Shown one piece after another: positions 1-8,027 of a DNA stretch of 64,000 bases. Positions within the stretch are counted from its first letter, which is position 1; each line of letters begins with the position of its first letter. The DNA comes from Rhizobium johnstonii 3841 (lineage in GTDB: Bacteria; Pseudomonadota; Alphaproteobacteria; Rhizobiales; Rhizobiaceae). Under the pieces are notes generated by a model. The model was not told the DNA's origin. It did not search any database and saw only the letters and a list, made by a program, of their open reading frames with translations. Location: the NCBI RefSeq assembly GCF_000009265.1, contig NC_008378.1, forward strand, positions 186,001 to 250,000. The letters run 5' to 3'. The position numbers and the translations under genes are program-made.

Positions 1-749
1 TCAAATACGACGAGGTTGTCCGCACGGGCATCGCCAAACAGGTGGCCGACAATATCCGTTCGGCCATCATGGACGGCCGGTTAAAGATCGACGAGCGCCT
101 TCCAACCGAGGAGGATCTCGCCAAGAGTTTCGGCATTTCCCGCCCGACCGTGCGCGAGGCGCTGAAGCGTCTTGCGGCACAGAATCTCATCCGCTCCAAG
201 CGCGGCCCGGCTGGCGGCAATTTCGTCAAGCGGCCGGATCCCGAGGGTCTATCGAAGGCCATCACTGGGGCGGCGACGCTTCTAGTCGGCATCGGCGCCT
301 TCGATATCGAAGAAATCATCACGGCGCGGCTGGAAACCGAAACCGTCTGCTGCCGACTGGCGGCCGCAAACCGCGACGAAAGCCATCTCGCCGCCATGGA
401 GGCGGAGATCGCAGTCCAGCTCGATCCGACGATCAGCGACGAGGGTTTCTGCGCCTCGGACGTACGTTTTCACCGTGCGCTGGTGGAATCGACCGGCAAC
501 GGTCCGTTGAAGCTGATGATGTATACCGTGATCGAAGCCTTCATTCCGATCACCAACATGATCGTCTTCCGGGTCCGCGAGCGGCACCACGTCGCATCGC
601 TGCATCAGGAGATCATCCATGCCGTGCGCGCCCGCGACGATGCGAAGGCAACGGACGCGTTGGCGCGGCTTCTCGCCTATGTGCGCGAAAGCTATGCGGC
701 CGTCCTGAACGCCCGCGCCGGACGCGATGCCGCGCAGGTTTCGGCTTGA
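1..749 (+). CDS. GntR family (FCD) transcriptional regulator, 5' end outside window
   Basis: The reading frame is open from base 3 to the stop at 747-749 and continues beyond the window, so the GTG at 42 is not the start: the residues before it (KYDEVVRTGIAKQVADNI) are the usual beginning of a GntR winged helix. The DNA-binding part includes LPTEEDLAKSFGISRPTVRE. The rest is an FCD effector domain with the typical acidic and histidine positions (DVRFHRALVEST, LHQEIIHAV). About 248 codons are visible, so only a few residues are missing. It lies 33 bp upstream of the acuI-type gene on the same strand and may be cotranscribed with it. The effector is unknown; FCD regulators usually sense small organic acids. 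Confidence 0.9.
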   Translation, partial: KYDEVVRTGIAKQVADNIRSAIMDGRLKIDERLPTEEDLAKSFGISRPTVREALKRLAAQNLIRSKRGPAGGNFVKRPDPEGLSKAITGAATLLVGIGAFDIEEIITARLETETVCCRLAAANRDESHLAAMEAEIAVQLDPTISDEGFCASDVRFHRALVESTGNGPLKLMMYTVIEAFIPITNMIVFRVRERHHVASLHQEIIHAVRARDDAKATDALARLLAYVRESYAAVLNARAGRDAAQVSA

Positions 750-782
750 ATCCTTAAGAAATCAAAGACCGGGAGGCACGAA

Positions 783-1778
783 ATGACCGAGACCTTCACC
801 GCAATGGTGATCGACACCGTTGACGGCAAGCCGAAAGGTGCGTTCAGGCAACTCTCGATCGCCGATCTGCCGGACAATGACGTGCTGGTCGAAATCGCCT
901 ATTCGACGCTCAACTACAAGGACGGCCTCGCGATCTCCGGTAAGGGCCGCATCGCTCGCCGCATGCCGATGGTCGGCGGCATCGATCTCTCCGGCACCGT
1001 GATCGAATCCCGATCGCTGGAATGGAAGCCGGGCGACAAGGTGGTGCTGAACGGCTGGGGCCTTTCGGAGACCGAATGGGGCGCCTATGGCCGTTACCAG
1101 CGCGTCAAGTCGGAGTGGCTGATCCCCCTGCCCGAGGCCTTCTCGTTGCAACAGGCGATGGCGATCGGCACCGCCGGTTACACCGCCGCGCTCTGCGTCG
1201 ATGCCCTTGAAAAATGGGGTTCGATCAAGCCGGGCGAAGGCGAAGTCCTGGTCACCGGTGCGGCCGGCGGCGTCGGTTCGGTGGCTATCGCCCTGCTTGC
1301 CGCGCGCGGCTACAACGTCACGGCGTCCACGGGCCGTCCGGAGACCCATGATTATCTCGCCTTTCTGGGCGCCACCACCTTCATCGACCGCGCGACGCTT
1401 GCCGAAAAGGGTGGCCCGTTACAAAGGGAACGCTGGACCGGCGGTATCGACAGTGTTGGTTCGACGACGCTCGCCAATGCACTGTCCCAGACGGTTCACG
1501 GCTGCGCAATCGCCTGCTGCGGCCTCGCCGGCGGTGCCGATCTTCCGGCCACTGTGCTGCCGCATATCCTGCGTGCCGTAACCTTGATTGGCATCGATTC
1601 CGTGATCGCCACCCGCCAACAGCGGCTTTCCGCATGGGCGCGGCTTGCCCGCGATATGGACAAGGGCAAGCTCGACAGCATGACGACTGTTGAGCCTATG
1701 TCCAAGCTGCCACAACTCGCTGAAGACATTGTCGCGGGCAAAATTCGCGGCCGGGCCGTCATCGATGTGAATGGTTAA
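783..1778 (+). CDS. acuI: Acrylyl-CoA reductase (NADPH)/YhdH-type quinone oxidoreductase
   Basis: A 331-residue medium-chain dehydrogenase of the AcuI/YhdH family, which reduces acrylyl-CoA to propionyl-CoA with NADPH. The N-terminal GroES-like domain has STLNYKDGLAISGKG and the family motif GWGLSETEWGAYGRYQRVK. The Rossmann domain has VTGAAGGVGSVAIALLA, followed by ACCGLAGG and a C-terminal IRGRAVIDVNG. The zinc ligands of classical alcohol dehydrogenases are absent, as in this family. The length matches E. coli YhdH. The start follows a GGGAGG-type ribosome site. It sits directly behind the GntR regulator gene. Family assignment is firm. The physiological substrate (acrylate or propionate metabolism versus general aldehyde or quinone detoxification) is inferred. 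Confidence 0.88.
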   Translation: MTETFTAMVIDTVDGKPKGAFRQLSIADLPDNDVLVEIAYSTLNYKDGLAISGKGRIARRMPMVGGIDLSGTVIESRSLEWKPGDKVVLNGWGLSETEWGAYGRYQRVKSEWLIPLPEAFSLQQAMAIGTAGYTAALCVDALEKWGSIKPGEGEVLVTGAAGGVGSVAIALLAARGYNVTASTGRPETHDYLAFLGATTFIDRATLAEKGGPLQRERWTGGIDSVGSTTLANALSQTVHGCAIACCGLAGGADLPATVLPHILRAVTLIGIDSVIATRQQRLSAWARLARDMDKGKLDSMTTVEPMSKLPQLAEDIVAGKIRGRAVIDVNG

Positions 1779-1935
1779 GCTGAAGAAGATCGCGAAACAA
1801 CGTTAAAGTGGCAGGAACGAGAACTGTCGAAAATCATGCGGTCGTGACCTGAACCCTTCAAACTTTGGCGGTGTGATCAAGACATCACGCTCCATGGTCG
1901 CCAGAAGCGGAAAAATGATTGCTCCAGCGGCAGCA

Positions 1936-3693
1936 CTAGGCCGGCCGCAACCAGCGGGGCGCCGCCTTGCTATGTACCCCACTACATGCAGCCGCAACGC
2001 ATGCGGCCATGCCACCGAAATAGAAGCGTCGACCGGTTATCCCTGGCCCGTAATGAGCATATTTGCCCGAGTTCGTCAGTATGGTTTTCGCAAGGGTAGG
2101 AATAATCGGATCGGTGATCATGCACCAGCATGTGTCCGTCACGAACTGCACCCCGAAATGTTCGAGGGCTGGTATCAGCCCGGCTTCGTTGGCCTTGTCG
2201 TATGTTGCGCGGCCGCAGGTAACGACCACTGCCACATCCACATGCTTCTTTCGCCCGGTACACATGGACGCGAGCCTCTCGATTTCGCTGAGCGAGAAAT
2301 GCGGATTGCCGAGCGAGACGAGATCGACGCGCTCCTCGTCGGCGCTGTTGAGTTCCTCCCAACTCGACGCAAGTTCCTCGAGCCGAAGATCGATCGAAGG
2401 AATGCTGATGCCTGCGGGGGCAACGGCATCCAGCGTCTTTGCCTCAGGCGTCACCCCCACGATGTGAAACATCGGCGCACTGGAAACGGTCGCAAAGGCC
2501 GCACCGAAAGCCTTAAGATCATCATTGGTTGGATCGGCCTGATCGAGGCCGGTGACAACAGGGATAAGGTTCGATGCCAGAGTGCCGATGTGATAACCGA
2601 GCAGCGGATAGAAGGAATCGTCGATGCCCTCGATATTGCCGACGCTGATGACGAGCCCGGCTTTTCGATTGATGTCGATGTGTGGACCTGCCAGCGGCGC
2701 GCGGCCGGTGAGTGCGATGCAAATGTCGAGAAAGTCCGGATATTTCATTGTCCGCGCGCCAAGAACGCTGTTGGCGTAGACGACGGCATTCGATTCTGCC
2801 CAGGCCACCTGCTCGCCGATCCTGGGAGCCGTCTCGAGCAGATAGGGCGCGCAGGTGAAGGTCGGCCGCGCGCCCATCTCGACATAAACGTCACCCAGCT
2901 TGCTGGCCGGTTCGCCCAGAACGGGATCAATACCTTGCGAGCGCCAGCGTCGATGATCGACCGAAATCGAGTTGAGTGTCGTCGGTACCACGACGCGCCC
3001 GCCGAGATCACGCAACCTTTCGGCAAACGAAAGCGAGCCGGGTCCGGTGTAGATGCAGCCGTCGACGTGGACCTGTGAGACATCCATCAGTTGAGCGGCC
3101 CCCTGCAGCTTCGCCATTCTGAGAATTATGCGGATCGCCGATTGCGCAGCCTTCCCGTGATCACCTGCCAGATAAGCTCTATCCAGCTCCGACAATTCGA
3201 CGTCACCGAAAAGATGGCCAGAGTGCTGGCTGTGCGCCGGAATGGCGTCCGTTGCTAACCCGTCGGCCGAACAGAAGACCACGTTTCCGTCGATTTCGAC
3301 AAAGGCCGAACGCACCACTTTGCGAAAATTCTCGGGCGTGAGCGTCACAACGGGAATGGATTGACCGAATACCTCCTCGGCGATGACGACACCGAGCGTG
3401 AGGATATCCTCCTCTCGCTCGAACAGCATCGCTTTAGGACCTTTGCCATTCAGCAAAAGCTCCAACATCACGCCACTTCCAGAGCAGGATCCCCTACCCC
3501 CGGGGATCGCGAGGATATGGTCTTTGAGAGAGCGGCCACTCAAGGGGTGATGCCGATCGATCACCTCGCCGGTCCAGGGATCGACCCCACCCCAGAAACT
3601 TAGTTCAAGATCGCTTGCAACAACATCGCCCGAAGCCTTGCCGCGCACGTACGGGGTACCAGAGAAAATCCATCCATCAAGAAGGTTGACCAT
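1936..3693 (-). CDS. acnX: Aconitase X (fused swivel + catalytic domains), probable cis-3-hydroxy-L-proline dehydratase
   Basis: A 585-residue single-chain aconitase X. Residues about 1-135 form the small swivelling domain (DUF126) with PGGRGSCSGSGVMLELL, whose serine is the proposed catalytic residue. The remainder is the DUF521 catalytic domain with HVDGCIYTGPGSLSFAERL, CSADG and TDTCWCM, containing cysteines expected to hold the iron-sulfur cluster. Characterised fused bacterial members (for example Agrobacterium AtAcnX) dehydrate cis-3-hydroxy-L-proline; archaeal two-subunit forms act on mevalonate 5-phosphate. I take the ATG at 3693 as start because the family begins there; the frame is open further upstream to 3792, overlapping a toxin remnant. 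No proline-catabolic partner (reductase, racemase, transporter) lies beside it, so substrate assignment rests on family alone. Confidence 0.82.
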   Translation of the reverse strand: MVNLLDGWIFSGTPYVRGKASGDVVASDLELSFWGGVDPWTGEVIDRHHPLSGRSLKDHILAIPGGRGSCSGSGVMLELLLNGKGPKAMLFEREEDILTLGVVIAEEVFGQSIPVVTLTPENFRKVVRSAFVEIDGNVVFCSADGLATDAIPAHSQHSGHLFGDVELSELDRAYLAGDHGKAAQSAIRIILRMAKLQGAAQLMDVSQVHVDGCIYTGPGSLSFAERLRDLGGRVVVPTTLNSISVDHRRWRSQGIDPVLGEPASKLGDVYVEMGARPTFTCAPYLLETAPRIGEQVAWAESNAVVYANSVLGARTMKYPDFLDICIALTGRAPLAGPHIDINRKAGLVISVGNIEGIDDSFYPLLGYHIGTLASNLIPVVTGLDQADPTNDDLKAFGAAFATVSSAPMFHIVGVTPEAKTLDAVAPAGISIPSIDLRLEELASSWEELNSADEERVDLVSLGNPHFSLSEIERLASMCTGRKKHVDVAVVVTCGRATYDKANEAGLIPALEHFGVQFVTDTCWCMITDPIIPTLAKTILTNSGKYAHYGPGITGRRFYFGGMAACVAAACSGVHSKAAPRWLRPA

Positions 3694-3886
3694 CTGTGAG
3701 CCTTTGAAGGTGGGTGACTGTGCAAGCAAGCACATCCAGATAGAGGCCGGTATCCAGGAACAGAGGCCCTCCGATTGCCGGTCCCTTAGCAACCCATGGA
3801 GGATCTTCGTCGGGCCTACGCTCGATCGTCGCGACGTGCCTCTGGGGCTTTAGTGACCGGAGGGTTTCAGAGAGATCAAATCCCAA
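3677..3886 (-). pseudogene. Truncated PIN-type toxin remnant
   Basis: In the -1 frame, overlapping the end of the antitoxin gene, a TTG at 3886 opens a 69-codon frame. It reads MGFDLSETLRSLKPQRH and continues to GGPLFLDTGLYLDVLA, the typical first strand of a PIN-like (VapC-type) toxin with its first aspartate. After this point the similarity stops and the frame ends at 3677, inside the beginning of acnX. A complete toxin would need about 100 more residues. The antitoxin-toxin overlap geometry is normal for a type II module, so this looks like the 5' stump of a toxin gene whose remainder was lost when the acnX side was joined. Confidence 0.5.
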
Positions 3887-4172
3887 GATCGATATCCGTC
3901 GGGATGCGGCCCTTGCGGCCCACCAGACGCGGACCAAAGTCGTCTTCGAGAGCCAGCCGTGAAAGCGCCAATTCCAGCAGCTCGGTGTCGGAGGTAACAC
4001 GGGCACGCTTCTTGGCTGCCTCGATCAACTCCGACGGCACACGCCCCGACAAGCGGGTATTCTTCGCCGTGCCAAGGAGACCGACGGCCTTCGCTTGCTC
4101 GAGTACGAGCTTATTGCGGGCCAACGCGACTTTCGCTTCGCTTTCCGCAGCAGTGGGTGGTTGGGTACCCAT
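3876..4172 (-). CDS. Orphan type II antitoxin-like protein
   Basis: A 98-residue protein with a clear ribosome site (AGGAGA, six bases before the ATG at 4172). The middle portion, LSGRVPSELIEAAKKRARVTSDTELLELALSRLAL, resembles a ribbon-helix-helix DNA-binding segment of VapB/CopG-type antitoxins. The tail (DDFGPRLVGRKGRIPTDIDLGI) would be the toxin-binding part. The matching toxin frame begins in an overlapping TTG but is truncated. The promoter region carries a pair of 9-bp direct repeats suited to autoregulation. Assignment rests on size, motif pattern and the toxin stump; I cannot name the exact family. Confidence 0.6.
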   Translation of the reverse strand: MGTQPPTAAESEAKVALARNKLVLEQAKAVGLLGTAKNTRLSGRVPSELIEAAKKRARVTSDTELLELALSRLALEDDFGPRLVGRKGRIPTDIDLGI

Positions 4173-4185
4173 AAGATTCTCCTGT

Positions 4186-4235
4186 GTTGAACGGAATATA
4201 GATTTCGTTGAACGGGAAGGCAAAGTTCAATAGCG
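4186..4235 (-). promoter_or_regulatory. Promoter and direct-repeat operator of the antitoxin gene
   Basis: GTTGAACGG occurs at 4186-4194 and again at 4207-4215, a spacing of 21 bp or two helical turns. On the - strand a TATATT (-10) lies between the repeats and a TTGCCT (-35) lies 17 bp upstream of it. One repeat thus falls in the promoter spacer and the other near the expected start of transcription, as expected for an autorepressing antitoxin. Confidence 0.5.
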
Positions 4236-4617
4236 GTAGGCAGGTTGCGATCCAGGCGTTCGCGGCAAACCATCATGGGAATGACGACGGGGACATTGGG
4301 AGATTCTCTGGGGCCGTCGGCTCGGCGGCGCAGAGTTCAACCTTGTTGATGCAGAAAGCGATCTGTAATCTCAAGTGACGGAACTGTATCTGGCGGCGAA
4401 GGGAAGCTCGCGTTCAGAATCGCGGCGGCGAGCTTGCAAGCTTGATCAAACGGCCCGCGCACGTCACCGCGGCTAGGCAAATCGCGCCGGTCCCCAAGAT
4501 CACCTTCTTCGACGCATTTCCTCAGAAACAAGTTTCGATCTCAGGCCCTGTGAGATAAACATCACCGGTCCATACGCGCGTGTTCTGCTTCGACGCGTCA
4601 ATCCCCGGAGTTGCATC
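4236..4617. other. Intergenic region, no gene recognised
   Basis: About 380 bp between the antitoxin promoter and the MFS gene. Short open frames occur on both strands (for example 4337-4531, -) but none has a convincing ribosome site or recognisable protein pattern. I see no clear repeat or terminator. Since the toxin on the other side of the antitoxin gene is truncated, this may be non-coding debris from a former rearrangement. Confidence 0.4.
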
Positions 4618-5802
4618 ATGAAAATCGCGCCGCAGCAGCGGATCTATGTCTGCTTCTTTCTCTTCGCTGTGTCGCTGGGGGCGCTGCTGTCGAGGATGCC
4701 GGATTTGCAGGTTGCGCTGGGCGTCAATAAGTCCGAACTTGGTTTAACGCTGATAGGGGCTGCGATCGGCGCCTTGATTTCGTTGACTTTCTCTTCGCCC
4801 TTGATCGCTCGGCTCGGCGCGCGTACCACGGCATTCATTACTGTTCTCGGCACGTCTGCGCTGCTATCGCTGGTGCCGTGGATCGGTGCGGCGCCGGTCG
4901 TGTTCTGTGTGCTCTTCATCGAGGGGCTGCTCGCCGGGGCGCTGGAGATCAATCTCAATGTTGAGATCGACCGCATCGAAGCGCAGCTAGGACGCGGCGT
5001 GATGAACAGGGCGCATGGTTTCTGGAGCCTCGGCTTCTTCGTCACAGCACTTGTCTCCTCGGTCGTCCGCCAAGCGGGCATTTCGATGGAACTCCATCTC
5101 GCCGCGACCTTTGTCACGGTTCTTGTCATCGGCATCTGGGCGATTTCCGGCATGCGGAATGCGCCGGCGCGGATCGCGTTGCATGAAGGCAAGGCGCCGC
5201 TGGTAGCGCTTCCCACCTGGGGCCTAATGCCGCTTTGCGTGATCGGCATCGCGGCCTTTCTCGTCGAAGGTGCCGGGATCGACTGGTCGGCGATCTATAT
5301 GCGCGACGTGTTTTCGGTCGAGCCCTTCATTGGCGGACTGGGATTGACGCTCTTTACCTTCTGCATGGCGCTGGCGCGCCTGTTCGTCGATCCGCTGGTC
5401 GATCGGTTTGGCGCGCGGGCCGTCACCACGATGTTGCTTGTTCTTTCGGCGATCGGCGTCTGCGCCGTGTCGGGGGCGCCGCATCCCTATGTCGCGCTGG
5501 CGGGTTTTGCCTTGATGGGCGCCGGCTGCAGCGCGGTCTATCCTCTCGCCGTTTCGGCGGCGGCCCAACGCACAGATCGCGCGGCCTATCTCAACGTCGC
5601 CGCCCTCGGCCAGATGAGCTTTGTCGTCTTCTTCCTGGCGCCGCCCCTGCTCGGTTTCATTGCCGAACATGCCGGCATCCGGACATCCTATCTCGTCTGT
5701 CTTCCGCTGATCATTTACGCGCTCTTTTCGGCCAAGGCGCTTGCTACGCGCCGGGCTGCCGGCGGAGGTAGCGCTGCGACTGCTCGGAGCGTCAACGGGT
5801 AA
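4618..5802 (+). CDS. MFS transporter (YbjJ/fucose-permease-like)
   Basis: A 394-residue membrane protein with about 12 hydrophobic segments and the internal duplication typical of the major facilitator superfamily. The first half carries SRMPDLQVALGVNKSELG and LNVEIDRIEAQLGRGVMNRAHGFWSLG, a pattern I associate with the YbjJ-like branch related to sugar-proton symporters. The second half has FVDPLVDRFGARAV. The start is preceded by GGAG eight bases upstream. It is flanked by non-coding sequence upstream and a convergent nitroreductase gene downstream, so the neighbours do not suggest a substrate. Family is clear; substrate unknown. Confidence 0.82.
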   Translation: MKIAPQQRIYVCFFLFAVSLGALLSRMPDLQVALGVNKSELGLTLIGAAIGALISLTFSSPLIARLGARTTAFITVLGTSALLSLVPWIGAAPVVFCVLFIEGLLAGALEINLNVEIDRIEAQLGRGVMNRAHGFWSLGFFVTALVSSVVRQAGISMELHLAATFVTVLVIGIWAISGMRNAPARIALHEGKAPLVALPTWGLMPLCVIGIAAFLVEGAGIDWSAIYMRDVFSVEPFIGGLGLTLFTFCMALARLFVDPLVDRFGARAVTTMLLVLSAIGVCAVSGAPHPYVALAGFALMGAGCSAVYPLAVSAAAQRTDRAAYLNVAALGQMSFVVFFLAPPLLGFIAEHAGIRTSYLVCLPLIIYALFSAKALATRRAAGGGSAATARSVNG

Positions 5803-5959
5803 CGGATTGTGCTGCCGGTTTCCGGCTGCGCGATTGGTTCAGCGCCACGGCATCGGCCGCCTGCCGGATGTCGATGGCGATAGTCCGGTGAAGAAGAAGT
5901 TCAAGAACTACCCGATCGGCCGAGGGTGTCGAGCGCTGCGATCGCTCGACGATTGAGGC

Positions 5960-6700
5960 TTATCGAAGCGACGGTTCGTGCGTCAGGACCATGTCGATCG
6001 GCTTTCGGGCCGATACCGGCACGCGGAATTCATCGCGCATGTGGCCGAAGCCGATCAGTGTGATGATGATTTCGTTGTCGGGGATGCCGACGCAGGTTCG
6101 CATCTTGATATCCTGCTCGCGCGCAGCACTCCAGTTCAGCATGCAGGCGCCCAGCCCCTCCGCGTGGAGGCCGAGCGCCAGTGTCATGGCGAACATGCCG
6201 CCGTCCACCCATCCCTGGTTTCGTTCGCCGACCGTATTCCAGTGCGACAGGTCGACTGTCACGACAAATACGCCGCCGAGCAGCTCGCCGAAGCCGCGAT
6301 TGCCGTCATGGTGGGCGAGAACGCGGGCGATCGACGGCTTCTCGGTGAAGGCGTAGACGCGGCATGTCTGTCGGTTGCAACTCGAAGGCGATTGCTGAGC
6401 CGCACGGATGGCTCTTTCGATCTTCTCGAACGCGACTGTCCTGTTGCTGTCATACTGGCGCACGCTGTGGCGTGCCTCCATGAAGGAGACAAAATCCATC
6501 CGCGCCTGCCTGACGATCTCGGCTGTACTGACCGCCTCGCTGCCGCCGGGCCGGATATTGTGCCCGGGGCCGGCAACGGCAAGCAGATCGTCCAGCAGTG
6601 CCTGTGCCTCGCTGACATCGCCCTGCTCCGCATTGAAGGCGACATAGGCCGAGAGCACGTCGGTCAGTGGCATCGGTGTGTTGAGGGTCACGAGATGCAC
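5960..6700 (-). CDS. Nitroreductase family protein with N-terminal extension
   Basis: A 246-residue protein. The FMN-dependent nitroreductase domain begins near residue 68 (MDFVSFMEARHSVRQYD) with the arginine and serine residues that bind FMN phosphate, then SPSSCNRQTCRVYAF and a C-terminal half VDGGMFAMTLALGLHAEGLG. The 67 residues before the domain (an acidic helical stretch with PGHNIRPGGSEAVS) are not part of the minimal fold. The start is uncertain: GTG at 6700 gives the full frame, while an ATG lies at 6673. The gene begins 9 bp after the stop of the amine oxidase gene on the same strand, suggesting a two-gene unit. Substrate unknown. Confidence 0.82.
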   Translation of the reverse strand: MHLVTLNTPMPLTDVLSAYVAFNAEQGDVSEAQALLDDLLAVAGPGHNIRPGGSEAVSTAEIVRQARMDFVSFMEARHSVRQYDSNRTVAFEKIERAIRAAQQSPSSCNRQTCRVYAFTEKPSIARVLAHHDGNRGFGELLGGVFVVTVDLSHWNTVGERNQGWVDGGMFAMTLALGLHAEGLGACMLNWSAAREQDIKMRTCVGIPDNEIIITLIGFGHMRDEFRVPVSARKPIDMVLTHEPSLR

Positions 6701-6709
6701 CCTGCTATA

Positions 6710-7939
6710 TCAGGAGCGTGTTAGAACGGCCGCAGCCTGGTCGGCGGCCCGCAACCCGCTTTCCCATGCGCCATGCGCGGTCGAAAAGTCGGACTGGTGC
6801 GTTGCCTCGCCGGCGAAAAACAGCCGGTCACCGACCGGTCGCGCCAGGACTGCGCGTGCGCTCGCATGGCCGGGCAGTGCATGGCTGTAGGAGCCGCCTA
6901 TCCAATCGGTACGACACCAGGAAGAGGCTGCCAGGGGCCGCAAGTGGCGGCGAATGTTGTTGCCGAGCAGCGATGACAGCTGGTCGAGTGCGAAGGCAAA
7001 TGCGTCCAGCAAACCCGCGCGTTCGATGACGACAGCGCCGTTTCCGCCGAAGAAGCCTTCGATGATTGGCCGGCCGAGCGGCCGGATATAATAGCTGCCG
7101 GTCTCGGCATTTTGCGGGTCGCCGAGCAGATGGGTCTCCGGCTCGAGACCATGATTGCCATGGAGTTCCAAAAACAGCTTGTCTGCGAGGCCAAGCGGCA
7201 GCTGACTTGCGGCATGGAGGTGATCGTCGGCCTCCGAGGCGAAGATAATGGTTCCGCGGGCCAGAACCGTGGTCGATGCCGTGATGATCGCGGCACCTGA
7301 CGTGACAGGACCGCGGTCGGTCTCCAGCTGGACGCCGTTCGCGGTCAATGTCACGCGTCGAACGGGCGTCGAAAGGCGCAAGGCCACGTTCGGAACGGTC
7401 GCGCTGATCAGACTTCCATAGCCTTCCTGCACCCGCCAATTGGCGTCGGTCGCTGCATTGTCATAGGCAAGAAAGTCGGCGACCGACAGCCGATCGAGCG
7501 GCGCGCCGTTCATATATCCGCTGAGGGACTGGCAGTAGGCGTTCCATTTGCCGCCCGGCTCCAGCGCGTCCGACGCCCTGTCGCTGGCGGGAGGATTGGT
7601 CCGCATCCGCTCCTCAAGAGCGGTCCATGCCGCTGCCGCCGCGGCGCGCTCATCCTGCGTAAAGCCGAGATCGCGCCACTGGCTTTGCCACGCCGTCGGC
7701 CCGCGCTCGATATTGAACCCGGCCCCACGGCCAATGGCGACGAGAGGATTGCGCTCGGCGGAATGCAGCCAGCCGCAACCCATATCCAGCGGCATTCCGG
7801 CCAGCTCGATTGTCCAGGCCCGTCCACCCACGCGGTTGCTGGCTTCCAGGATGATGACCGAGCGCCCGGCATCGGCCAGCCCTTTTGCTGCTGCAATGCC
7901 GGCTGCGCCAGCGCCGACAATCGCAACCTCGTAGTCCAT
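6710..7939 (-). CDS. FAD-dependent amine oxidase (monoamine oxidase-like)
   Basis: A 409-residue flavoprotein. The N terminus is a dinucleotide-binding fold VAIVGAGAAGIAAAKGLA ending in an acidic residue (IILEAS), followed by the flavin amine oxidase signature RVGGRAWT and GCGWLHSAERNP. The C terminus has the second FAD motif DRLFFAGEATHQSDFSTAHG and a typical final helix. It should oxidise a primary or polyamine to the imine with release of peroxide. The ATG at 7939 is favoured because AGGG lies five bases upstream; two earlier in-frame starts exist. No leader peptide is evident, so it is probably cytoplasmic. It is divergent from the antiporter gene. Confidence 0.85.
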   Translation of the reverse strand: MDYEVAIVGAGAAGIAAAKGLADAGRSVIILEASNRVGGRAWTIELAGMPLDMGCGWLHSAERNPLVAIGRGAGFNIERGPTAWQSQWRDLGFTQDERAAAAAAWTALEERMRTNPPASDRASDALEPGGKWNAYCQSLSGYMNGAPLDRLSVADFLAYDNAATDANWRVQEGYGSLISATVPNVALRLSTPVRRVTLTANGVQLETDRGPVTSGAAIITASTTVLARGTIIFASEADDHLHAASQLPLGLADKLFLELHGNHGLEPETHLLGDPQNAETGSYYIRPLGRPIIEGFFGGNGAVVIERAGLLDAFAFALDQLSSLLGNNIRRHLRPLAASSWCRTDWIGGSYSHALPGHASARAVLARPVGDRLFFAGEATHQSDFSTAHGAWESGLRAADQAAAVLTRS

Positions 7940-8027
7940 CGTCGCCCTCATCAGCTTGATACGACACAAGCTTTACATCGGGGCGGCACCCGCTTCAATG
8001 TGCTCGAAAGCCTGCTAGTATGCTGAA

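Noticed and set aside
42..749. GTG at 42 as the start of the first regulator gene
   Set aside because: The frame is open to the window edge and the residues before the GTG are typical GntR N-terminal sequence, so the gene is cut by the window.
1873..3078. 401-codon open frame on the + strand inside acnX
   Set aside because: Antisense shadow of a GC-rich gene, with no recognisable domain and biased composition.
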